A stretch of 6,987 bases of DNA, from positions 1 through 6,987 of the forward strand of contig JAGODW010000074.1 of the NCBI GenBank assembly GCA_017998025.1, read 5' to 3'. The position numbers were made by a program, and so were the translations under genes. Under the pieces are notes generated by a model. The model saw nothing but the letters and a program-made list of their open reading frames with translations, had not been told where the DNA came from and ran no database searches. The DNA is from Spirochaetales bacterium. Lineage in GTDB: Bacteria; Spirochaetota; Spirochaetia; DTKZ01. Shown one piece after another: positions 1 to 4,927 of this stretch. Numbering within the stretch: the stretch's first letter is position 1; each line of letters starts with the position of its first letter.

Positions 1-167
1 CCACGAATCTGATCCCGGGTTTCGATCTTTTCCGGAACCCCTTCGTAATTTTCAAACTCAATCGGCTCCGAGGGTGTAATCTGTATTTCTTCTGTATCTA
101 CTCTAAGTTCTTGGGCCCAGAGAAACGAACCGAATACTATCAGGATAATGGAAAATAATCTTTTCAT
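1..167 (-). CDS. P83/100-like spirochaetal surface/periplasmic antigen, N-terminal fragment
   Basis: This is the 5' end of a leftward gene cut by the window edge; 55 complete codons are visible from the ATG at 167-165. The product begins MKRLFSIILIVFGSFLWAQE, a typical signal peptide with a probable cleavage site after Ala18 (WA/Q) and no lipobox Cys. The mature start is acidic and contains PIEFENYEG (about residues 36-44) and IETRDQIRG (about 48-55). From memory this resembles the N-terminus of Borrelia P83/100, which has EFVNYKGPYD followed by a TYEQIVGIG-like stretch, and of its treponemal relatives. The family name is therefore inferred from one short block. Those proteins are exported and often carry a long coiled-coil or repetitive region, which would lie outside this window. 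The start has no Shine-Dalgarno sequence at normal spacing: the nearest purine run, GAGGAG, is 19 nt away. A promoter and a palindrome abut the start codon. The gene could be expressed alone or by readthrough from the gene upstream, 52 bp away. Confidence 0.62.
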   Translation of the reverse strand, partial: MKRLFSIILIVFGSFLWAQELRVDTEEIQITPSEPIEFENYEGVPEKIETRDQIR

Positions 168-179
168 ACTTGAAGTATG
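165..179. repeat. 15-bp perfect inverted repeat across -10 box and start codon
   Basis: CATACTT-g-AAGTATG is a perfect 7+7 bp inverted repeat with one central base. It covers both the candidate -10 box and the ATG of the P83/100-like gene. This placement suits an operator, or a small hairpin at the mRNA 5' end, but a repeat this short can also arise by chance. Confidence 0.4.
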
Positions 180-202
180 CCACAAACTCCTCTACTTGAC
201 AA
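174..202 (-). promoter_or_regulatory. candidate sigma70 promoter of the P83/100-like gene, possibly leaderless
   Basis: On the minus strand TTGTCA (positions 202-197, 5 of 6 matches to TTGACA) is followed after 17 bp by CATACT (179-174, 4 of 6 matches to TATAAT). Counting from the -10 box, transcription would begin at about position 167, the A of the ATG. That would give an mRNA with no leader, which fits the lack of a usable Shine-Dalgarno sequence. Prediction by eye only. Confidence 0.45.
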
Positions 203-219
203 ATCAAAATCCTGCCTGA

Positions 220-1743
220 TTAAGGCTTTTCCAGTCTCTGCAAAAAACGGGTGATGGCTTTATGCACGGGTACTGAAGAACTGGATGCAGCCACGGAAAG
301 GATTGCTTCCCGTTCATCCGTTTCGAGGGAATACCCTTGATAATCAAGAATTATCCAGAGCGTATCGAGGAGAGCTTCTAGAACAGTTACAGGCATCTTA
401 CTGCCCTGACGGCTCAGAAACCAGGTTAGGTCGTTTCGTACACGCATGGTTGAACCTTTTCCTGATGTGCGCAGCCCTTGTAGAATACCGAGGATCACCT
501 GGTTATTGGTCTCTCTCTTTAGTAGAGACCCCAGAAACTCTCCATCCGTTCCATCCCCTATCTCACCGAGGAGAACTGCTGCTTCGAATTGTAATACAGG
601 ATCTACACCTTCCCGGGATAGAAAGGTCTGCAACCCTTTTCGCAAGCTGTACAGGATCGATTGTAACAAAGCTTGTTCGGTACGGGATCTCCCTTCCTCG
701 ATCAGCCGTATATGTTTCTCCCTGAAAGGGGAAAGAGCTAAGTCTTGAAAATATAGATCAGCCGGAGTAACAGATACGGGAGGTTTCGCAACAGAGGGAA
801 GGGGTACGAAAGCAGGTTCGAAGGAACTCTCTACCAGATGTAAGACCCAATCGATATCTCCTGCGATCAAAAACCTTCCCCTGGACGAAATGTCCAGCGC
901 GGTAAATAATTTTGATTGGGAATCCAAAAAAAGGGAAAAGATCGGACTCCCCTGTTTAGAAAGCAAGGTTAAAATACCTTCCCCATACAAACACCCTACA
1001 TTTCCATGATCATCCGTGTCTACAAGAAGATTTCCAGCAAATTCTTTTTCCCATAGTACGGTTCCTGCGCTATCCAGTACGGTTATGCTGCCATCTGGTG
1101 ATGTTCCTACCAGGGAGGACCCTCCCATCCAGGATACATGAGTGAGGGTATGGGGAAACTGAAAGGAAGAAAGGTTTAAACCATCTATTTGATGTATCTG
1201 TATTTTACCCCCTGGTTCTGCAAGAACTATTCTGTCTTCCCGGTCAAAGCTTATGGGTAGAGTTTCCGAAAGGTCCTCTTCCCAGGATAAAAGCTTTTTC
1301 CCAGACAACCCATAGAGAGTCCAGGAACCCCTTGCCCTCCGAACAAGAAAATATCCCTGAGAAGTCTCAAACACGGCGTTGATAGGATTTTTAGATCCTG
1401 AAAAATCTTGAATCTTTTTCCCCTGTCGATTGTATACACTCACCAATCCATTAGCAAACCATACAATAGCCCCTCCTTCTTTTCGGGGATCAACATCCAG
1501 AACCTTTCCCGGGAGAGGAAAATTCCCCTGAATTCTTCTCCGGGGATCGATATGAATCAAAGAGGGGGCATCGGTAACTACAAAGATATCCCCCGTATCT
1601 TGAACGAGTATTTTTCCCAGGGGTATTCCATCCAGGGCAATCCGTTGATAGGAAAGCGCGGATTTAGACACTTCTTCAGGCTGCAGTCCCAGAATCGAAG
1701 AGGTAAAGAGTAGAATCCCTAGAATGATCGTATAAGTTTGCAT
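220..1743 (-). CDS. Secreted beta-propeller (PQQ/WD-like) protein with C-terminal HEAT-like repeats
   Basis: The 507-residue product starts with a signal peptide (residues 1-19, hydrophobic TIILGILLFTSSILG, no lipobox Cys), so it is probably periplasmic or outer-surface. Residues about 30-310 are beta-rich, with repeated blade-like hairpins centred on a Gly turn: VYNRQGKK (103-110), LYGLSGKK (143-150), VLDSAGTVLWEKEF (222-235) and LLSKQGSP (260-267). These resemble PQQ/WD40-type propeller strands. A Pro-rich linker (about 315-327) leads to a helical part. Residues about 380-430 have the HEAT/Armadillo look (LQFEAAVLLGEIGDG, then NQVILGILQGLRTSG), and helices continue to the end. There are no catalytic motifs, so a scaffold or protein-binding role is inferred. 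The ATG at 1743 has GGAAG 4 nt upstream and lies inside the end of the methyltransferase gene (25-bp overlap), so the two are cotranscribed and perhaps translationally coupled. I know no experimentally defined function for this architecture. The domain calls are by eye. Confidence 0.75.
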   Translation of the reverse strand: MQTYTIILGILLFTSSILGLQPEEVSKSALSYQRIALDGIPLGKILVQDTGDIFVVTDAPSLIHIDPRRRIQGNFPLPGKVLDVDPRKEGGAIVWFANGLVSVYNRQGKKIQDFSGSKNPINAVFETSQGYFLVRRARGSWTLYGLSGKKLLSWEEDLSETLPISFDREDRIVLAEPGGKIQIHQIDGLNLSSFQFPHTLTHVSWMGGSSLVGTSPDGSITVLDSAGTVLWEKEFAGNLLVDTDDHGNVGCLYGEGILTLLSKQGSPIFSLFLDSQSKLFTALDISSRGRFLIAGDIDWVLHLVESSFEPAFVPLPSVAKPPVSVTPADLYFQDLALSPFREKHIRLIEEGRSRTEQALLQSILYSLRKGLQTFLSREGVDPVLQFEAAVLLGEIGDGTDGEFLGSLLKRETNNQVILGILQGLRTSGKGSTMRVRNDLTWFLSRQGSKMPVTVLEALLDTLWIILDYQGYSLETDEREAILSVAASSSSVPVHKAITRFLQRLEKP

Positions 1744-2852
1744 ACTGCTTCCATGTGGGCGGTTCGGGGATAAAAATCGTAGAGATCACAACCAGCCAGG
1801 GAATATCCTGCCTCTAAAAGAAATCTTACATCCCGCGCCAGCGTTACAAGATTACAGGAAATATAGAGAATCGTGAGGGGAGACAACTGGATTAATACAT
1901 CCCGTGCTCTTTTTGAAAGTCCGGATCTGGGAGGATCCACCAGTACAGTTTCGTACCTTCCTCTTTCCTTCTTTTTGTTCTGGGAGGAAAACCATTGTTC
2001 CACAGAAGATGTTACAATCCGACAACGTTTCTTATCCAGATTCTTTACTGCATACCGGGCTGCAGAGGGATTCTCTTCTACCAGGGTAAGTTGTGAGAAT
2101 CGATCCTGCAGAAACAGACTAAATGTTCCCACCCCGCCGTACAACTCCAGCACTTCTTCTCCTTGTAGAGGAAGCAGAACATCCTGGATTAACTCTGCAA
2201 GAAGATTTAGATTGCTCTGAAAAAAAGAGGATAGGGAGAATTGAATTCGTTTGCCGAGGATTTCTACCGCTACCTCCTCAGAGTTTCCTTCCCAATAGTA
2301 CTTTCCCCCATACCCAAATACGGTAAATGGATTTTTAGGCACGTTCTCCCTACTTCCTTCCCGATATTGATGGAGAAACTCCTGTATTTCGTTTACGCAA
2401 ACAATGCAACGATCTATCGGCACGACGGTTGATCCCTTCGGTTCTTTAAATCCAATCTGTTGCGATTCTCCGATATGGAACCGTACCCGATTTCGATACC
2501 CCAGCGGAGAAGCTGAATGGTACGTGGTTCCTCTATCTGCAATCCTACCCATTCGGTTAAATACTTCTATAAATATTTCTTTTTTAATTTCTTTTTCTTT
2601 TGTATACTCCATATGATGAAACTGGCACCCTCCACAGATCTTAAAATAGGGACAGAGAGAGGAAATTCGTTCAGAGGAAGGGTGTACAATCCGGAACGTT
2701 TCTGCCACTTCATAATTCGATCCGCGTTGTAGACTCTTTTCCACCTCAACAACTTCTCCCGATAAAACATAGGGTACGAATATCACCTTTCCTTCTCTTC
2801 TACCCAGGCCCATTCCTCCCTGAACGATCTTTTCAATTTTTATAGTAAACAT
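1719..2852 (-). CDS. rlmD: TrmA/RumA-family 23S rRNA (uracil-5-)-methyltransferase, RlmD-like
   Basis: This 377-residue cytoplasmic enzyme should transfer a methyl group from SAM to C5 of a uracil in 23S rRNA. Residues 1-55 look like a TRAM RNA-binding domain (KIEKIVQGGMGLGR). An Fe-S cluster motif follows, with C67, C73 and C76 (CPYFKICGGC) and probably C149 as the fourth ligand; the first three are spaced exactly as in E. coli RumA. The methyltransferase domain has FFQSN (210-214), the SAM loop ELYGGVGTFSL (236-246), DPPRSG (306-311), the nucleophile C333 in ISCNLVTLARD, and the probable base E368 in HMEAV. All expected catalytic residues are present. It is shorter than E. coli RlmD, mainly in the central domain. 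Substrate assignment within the family (RlmD, RlmC, dual RlmCD or TrmA) cannot be made from sequence alone; the Fe-S Cys set argues against TrmA. The Shine-Dalgarno sequence is weak (GAGAG, 9 nt upstream). It is the first gene of the leftward cluster. Confidence 0.9.
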   Translation of the reverse strand: MFTIKIEKIVQGGMGLGRREGKVIFVPYVLSGEVVEVEKSLQRGSNYEVAETFRIVHPSSERISSLCPYFKICGGCQFHHMEYTKEKEIKKEIFIEVFNRMGRIADRGTTYHSASPLGYRNRVRFHIGESQQIGFKEPKGSTVVPIDRCIVCVNEIQEFLHQYREGSRENVPKNPFTVFGYGGKYYWEGNSEEVAVEILGKRIQFSLSSFFQSNLNLLAELIQDVLLPLQGEEVLELYGGVGTFSLFLQDRFSQLTLVEENPSAARYAVKNLDKKRCRIVTSSVEQWFSSQNKKKERGRYETVLVDPPRSGLSKRARDVLIQLSPLTILYISCNLVTLARDVRFLLEAGYSLAGCDLYDFYPRTAHMEAVCKLIRSF

Positions 2853-2874
2853 CTTTCTTTTCTCTCGTAAAAAC

Positions 2875-2904
2875 TTGAAAAATATGATAAAAAATATATA
2901 TCAT
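2875..2904 (+). promoter_or_regulatory. candidate rex promoter
   Basis: TTGAAA (2875-2880, 5 of 6 matches to the -35 consensus) is followed after 18 bp by TATCAT (2899-2904, 5 of 6 matches to the -10 consensus). This predicts a transcript start near 2911 and a leader of about 25 nt for the rex-lipoprotein pair. The spacer and -10 box lie inside an inverted repeat, so a bound regulator would block it. Confidence 0.5.
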
Positions 2905-2906
2905 AT
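2882..2906. repeat. inverted repeat ATATGATA-N9-TATCATAT in the rlmD/rex divergent region
   Basis: Two perfect 8-bp arms (2882-2889 and 2899-2906) are separated by nine A/T bases. The right arm contains the candidate rex -10 box. The position suits an operator for autoregulation by Rex or control by another repressor. The arms do not match the known TTGTGAAA or TTGTTAA Rex operator types, and A/T richness raises the chance of a fortuitous match. Confidence 0.4.
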
Positions 2907-2921
2907 GAAGATTCAGATAAA
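2893..2921 (-). promoter_or_regulatory. weak candidate promoter of the leftward rlmD-propeller cluster
   Basis: On the minus strand TTTATC (2921-2916, 3 of 6 matches) is followed after 17 bp by TATATT (2898-2893, 5 of 6 matches), predicting a start near 2886 and a leader of about 33 nt. The region is very A/T-rich, so -10-like strings are expected by chance and this assignment is tentative. If real, it shares the same inverted repeat as the rex promoter. Confidence 0.3.
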
Positions 2922-2923
2922 GG

Positions 2924-2935
2924 CAGGTATACCTG
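2924..2935. repeat. 12-bp perfect palindrome CAGGTATACCTG abutting the rex start codon
   Basis: CAGGTATACCTG is a perfect palindrome ending one base before the rex ATG at 2936. In the mRNA, CAGG could pair with CCTG around a TATA loop. The left arm contains the AGG (2925-2927) that is the best-spaced Shine-Dalgarno core, 8 nt from the ATG. The repeat may therefore be a DNA operator half-site pair or a weak ribosome-site hairpin. A 4-bp stem alone would be unstable. Confidence 0.4.
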
Positions 2936-3580
2936 ATGAAAACCAGTAAGCTGACCAGCTTGCCCTCTATCCGCCGGCTTCCTTCTTATCTAGTATTAGT
3001 TCAACAGGCTCTGGACGAGGGATTAGAATATATTTCAGGAACCGTCATCGCACAGGAGCTGGAACTTGAACCTATCCAGGTACGGAAAGATCTTGCCCTT
3101 ACCGGAATAATAGGAAAACCTAGAGTAGGATACTCTGTAAAGGATCTATATATCGCAATCAATCGATTCCTCCATTGGGATAGGGAGAAAAAAGCAGCTC
3201 TGATAGGAGCCGGTCATCTAGGACAGGCCCTTATGGGAAACAGAGAATTCTTAAAGCATGGTCTTCGAATCTGTGCTGCATTTGATACAGATCCCGGCAA
3301 GATAGGAAAAAAAATACACGAGATCGATGTATATCCGCTGGATGACTTACCTCACGTAGTAAAAAAAGAAAAGATACAGATCGCAATTCTTACCGTTCCT
3401 TCCGTAGCTGCTCAGAATGTAGCAGAACAGATAGCAGGGGCGGAGATCAACGCTATCTGGAATTTTACCAATGTAAAGTTGAAAGTCCCTTCCCGCATCA
3501 TTGTTCAGCAGGAAGATCTTTCATCCGGGTATGCCGTTCTCACAGTCAAGATCGGTTTATTTCAGGGGAATTCTCAATGA
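2936..3580 (+). CDS. rex: Redox-sensing transcriptional repressor Rex
   Basis: Rex proteins are homodimeric repressors that bind operator DNA when the NADH/NAD+ ratio is low and release it when NADH binds, so anaerobic and fermentative genes are induced. This 214-residue protein has normal family length. Residues about 8-80 form the winged-helix domain, beginning LPSIRRLPSYL, with the characteristic recognition segment QVRKDLALTG (48-57) and GKPRVGYSVKDL (60-71). The Rossmann domain has ALIGAGHLGQAL (88-99; glycine loop at 91, 93 and 96). It is followed by AAFDTDP, where acidic D117 is placed to hold the adenine ribose and favour NAD(H). The end (NFTNVKLKVPSRI, then DLSSGYAVLTVKI) matches the usual Rex C-terminal swap region. 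The start has an AGG at 8 nt and a palindrome directly upstream. The stop overlaps the lipoprotein start by ATGA. Autoregulation is plausible but not shown. Identification is firm; target genes cannot be seen from here. Confidence 0.95.
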   Translation: MKTSKLTSLPSIRRLPSYLVLVQQALDEGLEYISGTVIAQELELEPIQVRKDLALTGIIGKPRVGYSVKDLYIAINRFLHWDREKKAALIGAGHLGQALMGNREFLKHGLRICAAFDTDPGKIGKKIHEIDVYPLDDLPHVVKKEKIQIAILTVPSVAAQNVAEQIAGAEINAIWNFTNVKLKVPSRIIVQQEDLSSGYAVLTVKIGLFQGNSQ

Positions 3581-4107
3581 GGCAGACTCTTTTAATTGCC
3601 CTGAGCATCCTTGTCTCCGGATGTGTACTGTTTCAGAGCAGTAGTCCCTCTACCCCGGTCGGCTCTTCTATCGATCCTCGATCCCAGGAAGGAGTTCTTG
3701 TGCCGAAAGGAAAAACCGGTTTCCCCAGGGTAGGGCCCCCTAGTCTTCAGAGTTTTCTTGGTGAAGTCAAGAATAAATTGCTATCAAAAGATTGGAACTG
3801 GTTTATCACTTCAACAGAACCGGCCGTACGGGATCGGCTCCTCAAAAAATATCATCAGGACACGGAAATGTTTATATGGAAGATATTTCATCTGGGCGAA
3901 TCCACCTTCCCGCTTGATACACCGGATCCTTTTCTTGACGAATCTTTCTCTTTAAGGAACGTGAAAGGATTTGAATTTGTCTCGTACGAAAAAGATGCTT
4001 TTGTAGGGATATTCAGGGGCTTTTTGCAGTATCCGGAAGGGAAAAAACTCGATTTTACCCTCTATATCCTGGAAGAACTCGATCCTCCCTTTATTACCCT
4101 GAATTAA
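3577..4107 (+). CDS. Small lipoprotein of unknown function, coupled to rex
   Basis: The 176-residue product has a lipoprotein signal peptide: Met-Arg-Gln, a hydrophobic core (TLLIALSILV), then the lipobox VSGC with C16 as the lipidated residue. A Ser/Pro-rich tether (about 20-50) follows, and then a compact domain (about 55-176). That domain has a helical stretch (LQSFLGEVKNKLLSKDWNWF, then AVRDRLLKKYHQDTEMFIW) and a beta-rich end (GFEFVSYEKDAFVGIFRGFL, then LDFTLYILEEL). I do not recognise the domain, and there are no catalytic motifs. A strong Shine-Dalgarno sequence, AGGGGAA (3564-3570), sits 6 nt before the ATG, and the start overlaps the rex stop by 4 bp (ATGA). The lipoprotein is therefore made from the rex mRNA, yet can recruit ribosomes itself. 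It should be anchored in the inner or outer membrane facing the periplasm. Any link with redox control is inferred from the coupling alone. Confidence 0.8.
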   Translation: MRQTLLIALSILVSGCVLFQSSSPSTPVGSSIDPRSQEGVLVPKGKTGFPRVGPPSLQSFLGEVKNKLLSKDWNWFITSTEPAVRDRLLKKYHQDTEMFIWKIFHLGESTFPLDTPDPFLDESFSLRNVKGFEFVSYEKDAFVGIFRGFLQYPEGKKLDFTLYILEELDPPFITLN

Positions 4108-4114
4108 AGAACTG
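4108..4114. other. 7-bp convergent junction without visible terminator
   Basis: The stops of the lipoprotein gene (rightward) and the FAH-family gene (leftward) are separated by AGAACTG only. I see no GC-rich hairpin with a T tract in the surrounding 60 bases, so each transcript probably runs into the 3' end of the other. Confidence 0.5.
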
Positions 4115-4828
4115 TTATACTTTCTCTAAATTTACACGATTCCGAAGTATACCAATCTTTTCTATCTCTACCTCGACCACATCTCCCGGCTTAATAGGTC
4201 CAACTCCCTGCGGAGTACCGGTTGTAATGATGTCCCCTGCATATAAGGTCATATTCCTGGATATAAAGGAAACAATTTCCCGGATAGAAAAGATCATATC
4301 CCGGGTATTCCCCGATTGTACAACTTTTCCGTTTAATCGGCATAGAATCTGCAGGTTCTGCGGATCTCCTATATCCTTCATCAATACAATTTGCGGACCA
4401 ATCGGCCCAAAGGTATCAAACGACTTACCCCGAAACCATCCAGATGTATCGGAATTCTGGATATTCCGCTGGCTTACATCGTTCATGCAGGTAAATCCGT
4501 AGATATACTGGTACGCATTTTCAGGAGAGACATGTTTACAGGTGCTCTTAATTATAAATGCTAATTCTGCTTCATAATCTGTTCTAGGAGATTCAAAATT
4601 ATAGGAAGATAGGATAGAAGGAATCAGGATCGTTTCCTCCGGGCCTATCAGGCAGTTCGGTGTTTTTGGAAACAGAACGGGTTCCGCCGGTACATCCAGG
4701 GCATTTTTAGTAAATTGTGCATTGACACTTTCCTTTACATGTTCCCTATAGTTCAACCCCAGGGCAATGATCTTGGAAGGCTGAATCGTATACAACGTAT
4801 TAGTATGATAGACTGGCAGAGAAATCAC
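4115..4828 (-). CDS. Fumarylacetoacetate hydrolase (FAH)-family protein
   Basis: The 237-residue protein matches the single-domain FAH family, which are metal-dependent enzymes acting on 2-keto acids such as acylpyruvates or oxaloacetate, or on 2-oxo-dienoates. Visible signatures are KIIALGLNYREH (19-30), LFPKTPNCLIGPEETILIP (52-70), DYEAELAF with the metal ligands E86 and E88, MND with the third ligand D117, GKSFDTFGPIGP (134-145), LNGKVVQSGNTRDMIFSI (165-182), and the closing TTGTPQGVGPIKPGD (202-216). All are intact, so the enzyme should be active. The exact substrate cannot be set; acylpyruvase or oxaloacetate decarboxylase/tautomerase activities are the usual candidates for such short members. 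The start is GTG, chosen because a near-perfect AAGGAGG (4840-4834) sits 5 nt upstream. An ATG two bases earlier is followed at once by TGA and cannot be used. The gene converges on the lipoprotein gene with 7 bp between stops. Confidence 0.9.
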   Translation of the reverse strand: MISLPVYHTNTLYTIQPSKIIALGLNYREHVKESVNAQFTKNALDVPAEPVLFPKTPNCLIGPEETILIPSILSSYNFESPRTDYEAELAFIIKSTCKHVSPENAYQYIYGFTCMNDVSQRNIQNSDTSGWFRGKSFDTFGPIGPQIVLMKDIGDPQNLQILCRLNGKVVQSGNTRDMIFSIREIVSFISRNMTLYAGDIITTGTPQGVGPIKPGDVVEVEIEKIGILRNRVNLEKV

Positions 4829-4833
4829 ATGAC

Positions 4834-4840
4834 CCTCCTT
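4834..4840 (-). promoter_or_regulatory. strong ribosome binding site fixing the GTG start of the FAH-family gene
   Basis: On the minus strand AAGGAGG is followed by GTCAT and then GTG. The 5-nt spacing decides for the GTG at 4828-4826. The bases ATGTGA here form a start-stop pair (ATG at 4830-4828, TGA at 4827-4825) that overlaps the GTG by one base. Confidence 0.75.
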
Positions 4841-4857
4841 ATTTAATAATTCATGCT

Positions 4858-4885
4858 ATTGTATGTGTTAGGCTACTACTGTAAA
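4858..4885 (-). promoter_or_regulatory. candidate promoter of the FAH-family gene
   Basis: On the minus strand TTTACA (4885-4880, 5 of 6 matches) is followed after 16 bp by TACAAT (4863-4858, 5 of 6 matches). A start near 4851 would give a leader of roughly 20 nt that includes the strong ribosome site. It is almost completely superimposed on the opposite promoter for the decarboxylase gene. Confidence 0.5.
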
Positions 4886-4887
4886 AT
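4859..4887 (+). promoter_or_regulatory. candidate promoter of the decarboxylase-bpt operon
   Basis: TTGTAT (4859-4864, 3 of 6 matches) is followed after 17 bp by TAAAAT (4882-4887, 5 of 6 matches). This predicts a start near 4894 and a leader of about 34 nt ending in the GGGAG ribosome site. The -35 box is weak, so the promoter may need an activator or be the weaker partner of the opposed pair. Confidence 0.4.
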
Positions 4888-4927
4888 ACTCTTCAAAATT
4901 ATACAAGAGGCACAGCGGGAGATCACC

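Noticed and set aside
196..224. Plus-strand TTGACA at 196-201 as a -35 box
   Set aside because: No acceptable -10 box follows at 16-18 bp, and the sequence reads into the 3' end of a leftward gene.
285..725. Open frame of 146 codons on the plus strand
   Set aside because: It lies antisense within the HEAT-like half of the 507-residue propeller protein, has no ribosome site and no recognisable domain; it is a shadow of the real frame.
2875..2935. Classical Rex operator (TTGTGAAA or TTGTTAA type) in the rex promoter
   Set aside because: No such string is present; only unrelated inverted repeats are seen.
4853..4927. 25-residue N-terminal extension of the decarboxylase from the ATG at 4853
   Set aside because: It has no ribosome site, would include the candidate promoter, and the extra residues lack family similarity; the ATG at 4928 has GGGAG at 6 nt.
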